Source: Streptomyces sp. NBC_01197
GTDB taxonomy: Bacteria > Actinomycetota > Actinomycetes > Streptomycetales > Streptomycetaceae
Assembly: GCF_036010505.1 (NCBI RefSeq)
Contig: NZ_CP108569.1
Coordinates: 7,563,831-7,627,830, forward strand
Length of the DNA: 64,000 bases
Direction of reading: 5' to 3'
The notes below the pieces were generated by a model. The model did not search any database. It saw only the letters and a list, made by a program, of their open reading frames with translations, and had not been told where the DNA came from. A program made the translations under genes and the position numbers. Shown here piece by piece: positions 43,162-52,013 of the stretch. How positions within the stretch are numbered: position 1 is the first letter of the stretch; every line of letters starts with the position of its first letter.

Positions 43162-44121
43162 TCAGTACGTTTCTCCTGCGTGCGGGCTTCTCTCGTAGTC
43201 GCGCTGCGCGTCCTGCGGGAGGTACTTCTCCTCGATGCGTCGCACCTCGTCGGAGGAGGGACGGCCGAACATGGCTCCCCAGCCGATGTCGTACTTCGTC
43301 CCGGCGTCACCGGTCACCTTCTGGAGGTACTCGGGGAAGCCCGTGGCCTCGCCGCTCTCGATGGCGTCGACCATGAAGTGGTAGACCTCGCGGACCCCGG
43401 GCAGGAAGACGGGCAGCGACTGCACCGCCTGCCCCATCGCCGTCATCTCGGCGACCGTCCGGGTCCCGATGAGCGGGACACCGACGACGTACGCGGGGCC
43501 GGGTGTCTCCTTGAGGGCGATCTCGGCCTGCTCCCACGTGTGGAAGCCCTCGTAGAAGATGACGTCGGCACCCGTCTCGGCCTTGTAGAGCTGTGCGCGG
43601 CGGATTGCCTCATCGAGGCCACCGCCGGCCGCACCGTAGGCGTCGGTGCGCGCGACGACGACGAAGTCCTCGTCGGACTTGTCACGCGCGTCGCACGCCG
43701 CGTTCAGCCGACCGATCGCCTCGACGTCGGAGACGAGTTCGACGCCGGCGACACCGCCGGACTTCTTCGGTTCGCGCTGGTCCTCGATGTGGATGCCCGC
43801 GACACCGGCGTCGATGAACTCCCGCACTGTGCGCTGCACGTTGAGGGGCGCGCCGTAGCCGGTGTCGCCGTCGCAGTAGATGGGGATGTCGGCAGCCCGC
43901 GCAGTGCGGCGTGCGAGGTCGACGACCTCGGTCATGGTGAGCCAGCCGACGTCCGAGACACCCTGCCACCAGGCCGACGCACCGCCGGAGAGCTGGAACG
44001 CTCCGAAGCCCGCGTGCTGCGCCATCTGTGCGTGGATCGGGACCGAACCGAGCGGCAGCAGCTCGGTCTTCTCGCACTCGAAGACCGCGCGCAGCGCCTT
44101 GCCGGGAGAGGTCAGGCTCAT
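43162..44121 (-). CDS. Isocitrate lyase/PEP-mutase-superfamily protein without the catalytic Cys motif
   Basis: 319 residues, a TIM barrel with PIYCDGDTGYGAPLNVQRTV (Mg-binding Asp), GVAGIHIEDQREPKKSGGV, VVVARTDAYGA and ADVIFYEGFHTWEQ. In isocitrate and methylisocitrate lyases the loop reads KKCGH/KRCGH with the catalytic Cys; here it is KKSGG, so a normal lyase reaction is doubtful. Other superfamily members are hydrolases, decarboxylases or carboxylating enzymes acting on 2-oxo or malate-type acids. Its start overlaps the cupin stop by 4 bases. A truncated relative occurs at 15394-15615. Confidence 0.85.
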   Translation of the reverse strand: MSLTSPGKALRAVFECEKTELLPLGSVPIHAQMAQHAGFGAFQLSGGASAWWQGVSDVGWLTMTEVVDLARRTARAADIPIYCDGDTGYGAPLNVQRTVREFIDAGVAGIHIEDQREPKKSGGVAGVELVSDVEAIGRLNAACDARDKSDEDFVVVARTDAYGAAGGGLDEAIRRAQLYKAETGADVIFYEGFHTWEQAEIALKETPGPAYVVGVPLIGTRTVAEMTAMGQAVQSLPVFLPGVREVYHFMVDAIESGEATGFPEYLQKVTGDAGTKYDIGWGAMFGRPSSDEVRRIEEKYLPQDAQRDYERSPHAGETY

Positions 44122-44645
44122 GCTGCGGCCCCCTCGGCGGTGTTGAAGCCGACGGTGACGACGACGTAGACACAGTCCTCGTCGTAGGGGTTCTTCCAGG
44201 CATGGGGCACGCCGGCCATGACGAGGAGGTCGCCGGGCACGAGGGTGCGCTTCTTGCCGCCGGGGAGCACCAGGTCGACCTTGCCGGAGATGACGACCTC
44301 GTAGTCGATGGTGTCACTGGCATGCATGCCGGCGTCGCTGTCGTCGCCGGTCGCGGACATGCTCTCGTCGAGGGTCGAGGCGTCGACCTCGCCCGACGAG
44401 TGTGCGGGGAAGCTGCTGATGCCGAACGTGGACCCGTTCGGCCCGGCCAGGGCGACCTTTGTAGGAGGTGCGCCGAAGGAGGTCTTGCTGTGTCCGCCCT
44501 CGATGGCCCAGTAGAAGGCCCCGGAGGACACACCGGGGAAGTCGAACTCGGTGGCGGGGCCCGGGTCGAGGAAGTCCGCCTCGCCGGCCTCGTTCTGGCC
44601 GGCGACGACCAGGCGGAACTTCTTGGGGTCGGGGAACGTGCTCAT
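44118..44645 (-). CDS. Cupin-domain protein
   Basis: 175 residues from the ATG at 44645. One cupin barrel: MHASDTIDYEVVISGKVDLV is motif 1 with the metal His/Glu positions partly altered, and LVPGDLLVMAGVPHAWKNP is motif 2 with a conserved His. The N-terminal 100 residues (FYWAIEGGHSKTSF) have no clear motif. Small cupins of this kind are often lactone- or ketone-processing dioxygenases or isomerases. It is translationally coupled to the isocitrate-lyase-fold protein, and the same pair is fused as a remnant at 15394-15615, so the two probably act together. Confidence 0.82.
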   Translation of the reverse strand: MSTFPDPKKFRLVVAGQNEAGEADFLDPGPATEFDFPGVSSGAFYWAIEGGHSKTSFGAPPTKVALAGPNGSTFGISSFPAHSSGEVDASTLDESMSATGDDSDAGMHASDTIDYEVVISGKVDLVLPGGKKRTLVPGDLLVMAGVPHAWKNPYDEDCVYVVVTVGFNTAEGAAA

Positions 44646-44723
44646 GTCTCTGCGCTCCTCTGTTGAAGGACGGGGAAGGGATGGGCCGGGCGTGGTGTCT
44701 CGGCGCCGAGCCAAGGGGAGGTG

Positions 44724-44850
44724 TCAGGCGTGCAGGCCGGTCCCTCGCATCAGGGGGACGGTGTCGCAGAGTGTCTGCAGGACTTCTGCGATCACCTCGG
44801 GGCGCCGCCCAGCGGGGGCAGGCAGGGGCCCTGGTGGATGTGTACGGACC
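44724..44850 (-). pseudogene. C-terminal remnant of a RutA-like monooxygenase
   Basis: The frame ends PEVIAEVLQTL, then VPLMRGTGLHA before the stop at 44724. This matches the end of the monooxygenase at 15647-16831 (PEMIVDGLQKL and PLMRDAGLRA) with an internal deletion. The upstream part is out of frame (PLGGAPR). It sits just upstream of the cupin gene, the same relative position that the intact monooxygenase has in front of the cupin remnant. Confidence 0.6.
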
Positions 44851-45421
44851 TGTCCGGCCGGGCCGTTGCTCTGCTTGCAGATGTCCTGATCCGGTTGCGG
44901 GCGTCGTCCTTCACGCAGATCCGCTGCCGGCGTACGGCGCGCTCTCCGTCGCCTTTGCCTGGCACGCGAGGTGGGCGCCTGCACACAGGGCGGCTTCCCT
45001 CAGGATGGGGCGCATGTCACGCTGGACGGTGTGCTTCGTCCCCAGGGATCGATAGCAGTCATCCTTCTCTCCACTCCGTCGTGGTGTCCTGGCAGGAAAG
45101 GCGGGACTGACGGCCACGCCTGGCCCTTCTTGGCACGACGGTAGGCGCAGTCCATGGGCACCCAGTCACGGTCAAAAGCGCCATCAGAGCCGGAAATTGC
45201 GCCACCTGCTCGCGTACTCGTTTCTGAGTGGCCGCGGCAAGATTCCCGTGGCTGGAGAACATCTCGGTGTCATGGCCTGCACGTCCGCTGAGAAGCGGCG
45301 GAGCGCCCAGGCGTGGGTGCGGGTGCGTCAGCCCGTGAGCCGGGCCGGATGCGGCGCACAGGTCTGCCGGACCATCGCCATTTCTGGGGGCCATCCGGCC
45401 CACGGGCATCGACCCGCGCTG
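44851..45421. other. Intergenic stretch, probably decayed
   Basis: 571 bases with only short frames and no domain. A likely deletion scar of the missing monooxygenase and its promoter. The SDR gene at 45422 ends at its right border. Confidence 0.45.
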
Positions 45422-46159
45422 TCACGCGGCGGTGAAGCCACCGTCCACGATGAACTCGGCACCGGTCGAGAAGCTGGATTCGTCCGAGGCCAGGTAGAGC
45501 ACCATCGACGTGACCTCCTCGGGCTGTGCCGCGCGGTGCATCGGGGTGCCCAGGATCATCGGGTGGTCGTCCTCGAAGCCGAAGCCTTGGGTCATCGGGG
45601 TCGCGATAACGCCCGGGTGGACGGAGTTGACGCGGATTCTGTCGGGAGCCAGCTCGATGGCTCCGGCCTTGGTCATGCCTCGCACGGCGAACTTCGAAGC
45701 GCTGTACGCGAGTCCGCCGGAAGCCGCGATGATTCCGGCCAGCGACGAGATGTTGACGATCGAGCCGCCACCCGCCCGCCGCATGGAGGGAACGACTGCC
45801 TTCATCCCCAGGAACACGCTGACCTGGTTGATGTCGATGACCTTGCGGTACTCCGCCTCTGACATCTCCACCAGCGGGGTGACATGGCCTATGCCGGCGT
45901 TGTTGACGAGGATGTCGACCGGCCCGAAGGCCTCCTCTGCGGCCGCGACGACGCGGTCCCAGGTGGCGGCGTCGGTGACGTCGTGGGCCAGGAAGCGCGC
46001 CTTGTCGCCCAGCTCGGTGGCGAGGACCGCGCCCTCGTCCTCAAGCAGGTCCGTGATCACCACGGACGCGCCTTCCCGTATGAAACGCCGGGCATGCGCG
46101 GCACCCATGCCGCGTGCCCCACCAGTGACGATGGCGACCTTGCCCGTCAGACGTCCCAT
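45422..46159 (-). CDS. SDR-family oxidoreductase
   Basis: 245 residues, classical SDR: MGRLTGKVAIVTGGARGMG, TDLLEDEGAV for NAD, NNAGIGHVTPLV, NISSLAGIIAASGGLAYSAS with catalytic Ser and YSASKFAV, VIATPMTQGF and the end GAEFIVDGGFTAA. Very similar in layout to 3-alpha,20-beta-hydroxysteroid dehydrogenase and to the SDR at 40549. It is divergent from the TetR gene at 46301, and the operator at 46247 lies between, so it is probably under TetR control. Confidence 0.9.
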   Translation of the reverse strand: MGRLTGKVAIVTGGARGMGAAHARRFIREGASVVITDLLEDEGAVLATELGDKARFLAHDVTDAATWDRVVAAAEEAFGPVDILVNNAGIGHVTPLVEMSEAEYRKVIDINQVSVFLGMKAVVPSMRRAGGGSIVNISSLAGIIAASGGLAYSASKFAVRGMTKAGAIELAPDRIRVNSVHPGVIATPMTQGFGFEDDHPMILGTPMHRAAQPEEVTSMVLYLASDESSFSTGAEFIVDGGFTAA

Positions 46160-46246
46160 GGCTGCTCACTCCTTCGTGCGGGGCTCAAGACCCCTGGCGC
46201 GGTCGGACTCCTGTGTGCCAACCGATCTGACGCCACGGTACTCCCA

Positions 46247-46279
46247 CTATTGAGCACGTGCGTAATAGTGCTCGGATAG
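46247..46279. promoter_or_regulatory. Putative TetR operator
   Basis: GAGCAC (46252-46257) and GTGCTC (46268-46273) face each other across 10 bases, with outer CTAT and ATAG completing the symmetry. It lies between the divergent SDR and TetR genes, 22 bases before the TetR ATG. Typical position for autoregulation. Confidence 0.6.
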
Positions 46280-46300
46280 GCTTCCGGGCAGCACAAGGGC

Positions 46301-46963
46301 ATGGAGGCGCGAGTGGATCCACGAGCACGTAGAACGCGTGACAAGTTGCGCGAGGCGGTGACGGGCCTCGCCGCCGAGCGCGCCATCGGAGAGATCACCG
46401 TGGCCGACGTGGCACGCCGCGCCGGGGTGACGCGCAACACCGTCTACAACCATGCCCCCACCCCCACGGCACTGCTCTGCCAGTTCCTGGGCAAAGAGAT
46501 CGACGATCTCTCGAACGTCTTCCTCGACAAGGTCGAGAGCACTTCCGCAGTGGACGTTCGCGCAGCCCTCTACTCGGACATCGAGGCTCTACTGCGCCAT
46601 GTCGCCCAGTACGCGACGATCTACGAACAGGCCTTCGCCGGCGCGACGGCTCCGGTCATGAGTGATCTTCTGGGGCAGCAGTGCGCCAAGGGGATGCACG
46701 TGTACATCACCCGGCACCCGGAGCTCATGCCCGAGTACGAGGACCTCGCCGACGACCCCGATGCGCTGGCTCTCGCCGCCGAGATCCATGTCGCTTTCGT
46801 GTCCCGCGGTGCGGTCGGCGCCATTTCGGCCTGGCTCCGAAGCCCATCTCCGATCAGCGTCGAAGCGGGTGCCGTCGCGCTGCTGAATTCCCTGCCCGGG
46901 TGGTGGTACGGCCGGCCCGGACAGGGAAGCGAACGGGAAGCTTCCGCGTCCGGGGCTACCTAG
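46301..46963 (+). CDS. TetR-family regulator
   Basis: 220 residues from the ATG at 46301; a GTG at 46313 has GGAG 6 bases upstream and may be the true start (DPRARRTRDKLREAVTGLA). The HTH is ITVADVARRAGVTRNTVYNH at about 33-52. The ligand domain has YEQAFAGATAPVMSDLL and ends GAVALLNSLPGWWYG. Divergent from the SDR gene at 45422 and next to the palindrome at 46247, so it probably represses itself and the SDR/cupin operon. The inducing ligand is unknown. Confidence 0.9.
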   Translation: MEARVDPRARRTRDKLREAVTGLAAERAIGEITVADVARRAGVTRNTVYNHAPTPTALLCQFLGKEIDDLSNVFLDKVESTSAVDVRAALYSDIEALLRHVAQYATIYEQAFAGATAPVMSDLLGQQCAKGMHVYITRHPELMPEYEDLADDPDALALAAEIHVAFVSRGAVGAISAWLRSPSPISVEAGAVALLNSLPGWWYGRPGQGSEREASASGAT

Positions 46964-47116
46964 AGTCCGTCCGCCGGCGGGTCGGAAGACACCGTCGCCG
47001 CAGGCGTCAGCGGTGACCGACAAGGCAGAGGCAGTGGGAGGCGTTCGACGCTCTTTCCGGCCTTGTTGGCCTCGAATGCTGTGCCGGTCCGATGCGGACG
47101 GCTCGTAACCTGAGCC

Positions 47117-48236
47117 GTGGCGAAGGTGGGCAAAGACAGTGGCGCGCTGGCACTGATGACCATTCGGCCAGGTTTCCGCGACGGCACGCATCCGTGGCGG
47201 ACAACCCTGCCGATCACCCCCGCTTCGTGGCCACGTCGAAGCGAGACCATCTCGAGGCGATGTCAGCAGCGCCCAGCTCGCCGCTTGTGTCCACCACGCG
47301 CTCGTCCAGCAAGGAGTTGCACCGCCTTGGAGCCCACCGAATCGACCGACCCGCAGTTTCCCCCCGCAGATTGGACCGGGATATCGGAGCGGGACCGTCT
47401 TGCCTTCGCCCATAGCTGCTCAGGTGATGAACCCTATGAACTAGGCGAGGATTCCCAGCATCAGCCGGGAATCCCTCGAGGGAAGATTCACGAGCACCGG
47501 CTCCGCGATTCCACCGTCTACGCCGGAGTCCCACACCGCTACTGGGTCTACGTTCCCGGCCAGTACGACGGCACCGCCGACGCCTCGCTGCTGGTCTTCC
47601 TGGACGGTGGTCAGATCTACCTCAGCCCGACAGTCAACACACCAGCCGTGCTGGACAACCTCATCGCAGCCGGCGACGTACCCGTCACGATCGCCGTCTT
47701 CGTCGATCCGGGCCCCAACGGGCCCGGCATGCCGGTGTACGGCGGATCCGACAACAGGAGCATGGAGTACGACTCGCTCGGTGGCGATTACGCGAGCTTC
47801 CTCCCTGCTCCCCGGCATCGAGCAGAGCTACCGCGTCACCGCCGAGCCCACGCGCCGCGGGATCTGCGGGATCAGCTCGGGCGGGATCTGCGCATTCACT
47901 GTGGCATGGGAGCGCCCCGACGCGTTCGGCAATGTCATCAGCCACTGCGGCAGTTTCACGAACATCCGAGGCGGTAACGCCTACCCGTCCCTGATCCGGC
48001 GAGGCGAAAAGAAGCCGTTGCGGGTGTTCCTTCAGACCGGACACAAAGACCTCAACATCGTGTTTGGCGACTGGGAGCTCGCCAACCGTGACATGGCCGA
48101 AGCCCTCCAGTATCGCGGCTATGACTACAAGCTGGAAGTCGGCCAGGGAGGGCACACACCCATGCATGGCGCCGCGATCCTCCCCGACACTCTCCGATGG
48201 CTCTGGCGCTCGCCGGGTCTCCCAAGATCTTCGTAG
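47117..48236 (+). pseudogene. Esterase-D/enterochelin-esterase-like hydrolase, frameshifted
   Basis: Two frames together give one alpha/beta hydrolase. The first carries YRYWVYVPGQYD-like HRYWVYVPGQYDG, LLVFLDGGQIYL, VTIAVFVDPGPNG and DSLGGDYASFL. The second resumes with LLPGIEQSYRVTAEPTRRG, the nucleophile GISSGGICAFTVAW, LRVFLQTGHKDLN and HTPMHGAAILPDTLRWLW with the catalytic His. The break near 47805 lacks a few bases of the expected FLLEELLPGIE. The N-terminal start is unclear; recognisable homology starts near 47340. The gene is inactive unless the shift is a sequencing error. Confidence 0.8.
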
Positions 48237-48295
48237 CCGGTGATCGCAGGGTCCGCTGGATTGTCAGTTGAGCAGGATGCGCTGGCGGGGGCGTC

Positions 48296-48343
48296 GGCGC
48301 CGACGACTACATGACCAAGCCGTTCTCCATGCGGGAACTCGCG
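48296..48343 (+). pseudogene. Response-regulator receiver fragment
   Basis: Sixteen codons read GADDYMTKPFSMRELA, the highly conserved end of a CheY-like receiver domain (the DDYxxKPF motif with its Lys). Nothing before or after continues it. A tiny scar, noted because the motif is so specific. Confidence 0.6.
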
Positions 48344-48436
48344 CCGGGCCGCCGCCTCGGAACGGCCCAAGTACGGGGCCCTGAAGGTGATGCGGCACGC
48401 CGACGGGGCCGCGCCGCGGTTCGGGTCGCGTCGCCC

Positions 48437-49096
48437 CTACCGGATCGTCGGCAGCAAGGGGTTGTGGGCGAGTGCCGAGGGTAGGGGGCCGGTGCCGGTG
48501 CCGGTGGCGCACATGCCGTCGAAGGTGAGCCGCAGGTAGCGCCGCCAGGCCGCCGGATCGGCAGCCAGCAAGGGTGCGGCGGTGTAGTACACGCCGCAGA
48601 TCAGTAGCATCACGTCCTGCCCGTTCAGGTCCGCGCGGAGTGAGCCGTCGCGTTGCGCCCGCCGCGCCAGTGACTCGGCTGTTGCGATCAGTTGCTCCTG
48701 TCCGGCCTGTATCTCCGGGTGCCGGACATCCGACACCATACGTAGGGCCTCCGCGAGTGCCCGGTTGTTTGCGTAGAGATCGACGCCCGCGCTCATGAAC
48801 TGCAGCAGGGCGGTGTCGGCGTCGGCCTGCTCGGCCTGCTGGCGGCCCACTGTCACCAGCCCGTCGATTTCCTCGCTGATGATCGCGGCGAACAGGTCCT
48901 CCTTTGTGGGGAAATGCCGGAAGACGGTTCCCTTCCCGATACCCGCCCGTGCCGCGATCTGCGCGATGGACCCTTCCGCGCCGTGCTCGGCGAACACCTC
49001 CGCGGCAGCCTTCAACAGCGCCTTACGCGTCCGCACCGCGTCGGCCCTCATCCGTCGCGCAGGCGGCACTGCAACAGCTTCTTCTTCAGTGCTCAT
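48437..49096 (-). CDS. TetR-family regulator
   Basis: 219 residues from the ATG at 49096. N-terminal HTH: TRKALLKAAAEVFAEHG, SIAQIAARAGIGKGTVFRHF, TKEDLFAAIISEEI. The ligand domain ends MLLICGVYYTAAPLLAADPA, RYLRLTFDGM, the layout of the large YbiH/AefR-like group. Its divergent partner is the interrupted reductase gene at 49230, and the paired sites at 49116-49171 lie between. With the target gene destroyed by the IS, this regulator may now control only itself. Confidence 0.9.
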   Translation of the reverse strand: MSTEEEAVAVPPARRMRADAVRTRKALLKAAAEVFAEHGAEGSIAQIAARAGIGKGTVFRHFPTKEDLFAAIISEEIDGLVTVGRQQAEQADADTALLQFMSAGVDLYANNRALAEALRMVSDVRHPEIQAGQEQLIATAESLARRAQRDGSLRADLNGQDVMLLICGVYYTAAPLLAADPAAWRRYLRLTFDGMCATGTGTGPLPSALAHNPLLPTIR

Positions 49097-49115
49097 GGGC
49101 CCATTCTACGCAACA

Positions 49116-49171
49116 TGACCGAGCGGTCCGGTTAGGTGGTACGGTATTTAAAGTGACCAGTCGGTCCGGTT
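49116..49171. promoter_or_regulatory. Paired TetR operator
   Basis: Two copies, GACCGAGCGGTCCGGTTA (49116-49133) and GACCAGTCGGTCCGGTTA (49154-49171), lie 38 bases apart. Each contains the short palindrome GACCNNNCGGTC or close to it. They fill the promoter between the TetR gene and the divergent reductase gene, as expected for a TetR repressor site pair. Confidence 0.65.
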
Positions 49172-49320
49172 ACGGTTCGTGGCTGTGGTCGGTCCGGCAT
49201 TTCCTCATCCCATTGGAGAACAGAGCACCATGAGCAAGACACTCGGCATCATCGGCAGTGGCAATATCGGCGGCACCTTGGCCCGCCTTGCTGTCGCCGC
49301 AGGGCCTGGACGTCGTCCTA

Positions 49321-50484
49321 CTGAGGTTGAACTCGGGATGTCGTGCTGCTGGTCAGGCGGGTCGGATGGTCAGGCCGGTCTCGGTGAGGCAGCCGTCGAT
49401 GAGGTGGCTGTGGTACTGGATGTGTCGCAGGCCGCGCCGGACGGTCTGGACGAGGTGTTCGGGGTGCTGAAGGCGACGTTCGAGAGCCATCCACGCCGTA
49501 GAAGTGACCAGATGCCTTCGACGGGATTGAGGTCGGGGGCATAGGGCGGCAGGTAGTGGATGGTCAGCCAGTCGCGGGATTCGGCGAACTCCCGCAGACC
49601 TGCGGCTTTGTGGACGTTGAGGTTGTCCCAGACGAGGACGATGGGGCCGTCGAGCTGTTGGTGGGCGGCGATCAGCAGGTCCCGGTAGTCGCGCCAGGAG
49701 AAGCTTTTGCGCCCGTCACGGTTGCCGTCATCGCGGCGGGGTCGGTAGATCAGCCTCGACCGGTGGCCGGGCTTGTAGCAGGTCAGCGCGGCAATGGAGA
49801 GCCTTCTGCGGGAACGGCCGCGGACCCGGACCACCGGGGTGCGGCCTCGTGGTGACCACGTCTTGGCGTGCGGCGGCGTCATGGAGAAGCCGGCTTCGTC
49901 CTCGAAGACCAGCCAGGCTCCACGGGCCGCCGCTAACCTTCCGCGCGGGGCCACACCTCCTTGACCCACCCCGCGACCGCATCATCGTCCCGCTCCATCG
50001 CTCTGCGGGCCGGGACCTGGCAGGACCAGCCGTTACGCACCAGCAGCTTGCGTATGCCCTGGATCGTGTACGTCAGGTGGAAGCGCCGGCCGATCAACGT
50101 CTTCACGCGGCTCAGCGTCCAACGCTGGTCCTCCCAGCCATGCGCGGCCGGCCCTTTGGCCAGCTCCGCCTCCAGCTGAGCGAACTGCTGATCACTCAGT
50201 CTTGGCAGCGACGCAGGCCCCTGAGACCGCAGGGATCGCGGGCCGCCCTCGGCCCACGCGTGACGCCATCGCTGGACCGAGCGGACACTGACCCGCAGAT
50301 CTCTGGCGATCGCCGTACTGCCCTCGCCCCGGGCGAACCGCTCAGCCGCCTGAAGCCGTAACTCTTCGCGAAAATGCTGCCGTTCGGCGGTCAGCCCGCC
50401 CCCTTGTGGATACCGCATGCCTTCGGTGATACCGCAGCCACCGGCCAGCCGTCACCCCCTACGACACCACGCGTTCAATCTCAG
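49321..50484 (-). mobile_element. IS630-family insertion sequence
   Basis: 1,164 bp flanked by TA target duplications at 49319-49320 and 50485-50486. The ends match as inverted repeats: CTGAGGTTGAACTCGGG on the left and CTGAGATTGAACGCGTG read inward from the right, both continuing to TGTCGT. One transposase, minus strand, in two frames. Different from the IS630 element at 5286. Confidence 0.9.
49353..50418 (-). pseudogene. IS630-family transposase, two overlapping frames plus a terminal shift
   Basis: The first frame (50418 to 49933) has the HTH part: ERFARGEGSTAIARDLRVSV, RWRHAWAEGG, LTYTIQGIRKLLVRNGWS. The second (49969 to 49370) has the DDE core: WLVFEDEAGFSM, VLVWDNLNVHKA, YLPPYAPDLNPVEGIWS. 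The overlap near 49950 is the place where many IS630 elements use programmed frameshifting. Near 49465 another one-base change moves PEHLVQTVRRGLRHIQYHSH to the third frame, ending at 49353. That last shift is probably a real mutation, so activity is doubtful. Confidence 0.82.
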
Positions 50485-51306
50485 TAAGCAACTCCCGCGG
50501 CCCCGAGTCCCTCGCGGATCTCGTCGCCGAACTCGGCCCCCGCGCCCGGGCTGCCACTCCCGCCGAGGCCGCCGAGGCCGGGGACCTGGTGGTGTCCATC
50601 CCGCTGAGCGCCTACGAGAAGATCCCGGCAGGGCCGCTGGCGGGCAAGATCGTGATCGATACGCTGAACTACTACCCGGAGCGCGACGGCCGCATCGCCG
50701 AGCTGGACGCGAACGAGCTGACGAGCAGCGAGCTGGTGCAGCGCCACCTGGTCGACTCCCGTGTCGTCAAGGCGGCCAGCAACATCGTCTACAGTCAGCT
50801 GTTCAGCCTTGCCCGCTCCTCGGGTGCGCCGGAGGCAGTGCCATGCCGATCGCCGGCGATGATGCCGCCGCCAAGGCGGAGGTTGTGGAGTTGCTCGACA
50901 TCCTCGGCTACGACGCGGTGGACATCGGCGCGCTCGCCGACAGCTGGCGCAGCGAACCTGGCACGCTCGTCTACTGCAAGCCCTACTACGGGGAAGTGCC
51001 CAAGGGTATGAGCGGGGACAAGGCGATGGGATGGATCTTTCGGACCCCGGGCGTTCCGATGCCTGCCGACCGCGTGAGGGAACTGACCGCCACGGTTGTT
51101 CGGGGTCCCGCGGGCGGCAGCTTCTCGGTCGACGCCTGGGTCTGAGTGCAGAGCATCGCGGAAGAAGAGGTGGAACCGGAATTCTGACCAGGTCAGGACA
51201 CCGACCCGCCGCGGTGGTTCGGGCCTGCAGCGGGGAGACGGGCGTCGGCGGCTGCCCGCTCGGCTGCGACTGCTGCGGCTGAGTCGACACCTGCACGAGA
51301 CAGAGA

Positions 51307-51333
51307 GACCCCGGCCGTCACATGGCCGGGGTC
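51307..51333. terminator. Strong hairpin, probable terminator
   Basis: GACCCCGGCC and GGCCGGGGTC form a perfect 10-bp stem around a 7-base loop, about 160 bases after the reductase stop. No T-run follows, as is common for Streptomyces terminators. The remaining DNA from 51146 to 51561 shows no gene. Confidence 0.65.
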
Positions 51334-51561
51334 CTCTGCTGTCCAAGATCATGGTTTGACTGGCATCACCATCCGCCTGGCCGTCCCCCGCACTGACGCG
51401 TGAGACGACTACCGGTCAGAGCGGGCTGTGCATGTCCTGCTGGCTGCGCGAGAGCGAGCCGGACCTCCGGCTCTGTGAGGGCGACGTCTGCCGGCATGTG
51501 GTCCGCAGGAATGAAGCCTCGCCGTGGTGTCCCAGATGTCCCGATCGCCGGAGGCCAGACG

Positions 51562-51959
51562 CTAGAACGGCTCGAAGTCGTCGTACTCCTGCTGCGACTC
51601 GTCCCGCTCCGCCTGCCGGTCCCGGCGCCGCTGCGCCGCCGGTCGCGGCGCCTCCATACGGTGGTCCTCGCCACGCCGACCGAGCATCTCGGCCCCCGCC
51701 ATCATCGTCGGCTCCCAGTCGAAGACGACCGCGTTGTCCTCGGGACCGATCGCGACGCCGTCACCGTGCCTGGCACCCGTCTTCATCAGCTCGTCCTCGA
51801 CACCGAGACGGCTGAGCCGATTGGCGAGGTAGCCGAGCCGCCGTTGCCACCGTCCTGGCCGCTGAGCGGCTTGAACTTCTCCCGGTGAACGGAGGCACAG
51901 CCGTGGCCCCCGTTACCCGCGGCGACGTGAATTTCGACGCGGACCACGAAGGTGATCAT
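51562..51959 (-). pseudogene. obg: obg GTPase gene with the GTPase domain deleted
   Basis: From the ATG at 51959 the frame reads [20 protein letters not shown], then [20 protein letters not shown], the Gly-rich N-terminal domain of Obg/CgtA. After GGNGG it jumps, out of frame, to [20 protein letters not shown], then AIGPEDNAVVFDWEP, AEMLGRRGEDHRMEAPRPAA and the Streptomyces Obg C-terminus ending EYDDFEPF. About 1.1 kb including the whole G domain is missing. Obg is an essential housekeeping GTPase, so this must be an extra copy that moved here and decayed. Confidence 0.88.
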
Positions 51960-52013
51960 GGTTCAGTGCCGCCAGAAACGTACGGGACTACTGGGATGCG
52001 GAACGATGGCCCG

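Larger units (their letters stand above)
49230..51145 (+). pseudogene. F420/NADP-type reductase interrupted by an IS630-family element
   Basis: The gene starts MSKTLGIIGSGNIGGTLARL (GxGxxG) and is split at 49320. Joining CTA to AGC after the IS restores DVVLSNSRGPESLADLV, so the insertion point is exact. The rest reads VVVSIPLSAYEKIP, VIDTLNYYPERDG, SELVQRHLVDSRVVKAASN and ends SFSVDAWV. There are two further faults: one extra base near 49302 (AAG/GLDVV) and a frameshift near 50835, after which MPIAGDDAAAKAEVVELLD continues. A third member of the family with copies at 12360 and 57606, but more distant. Confidence 0.85.
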
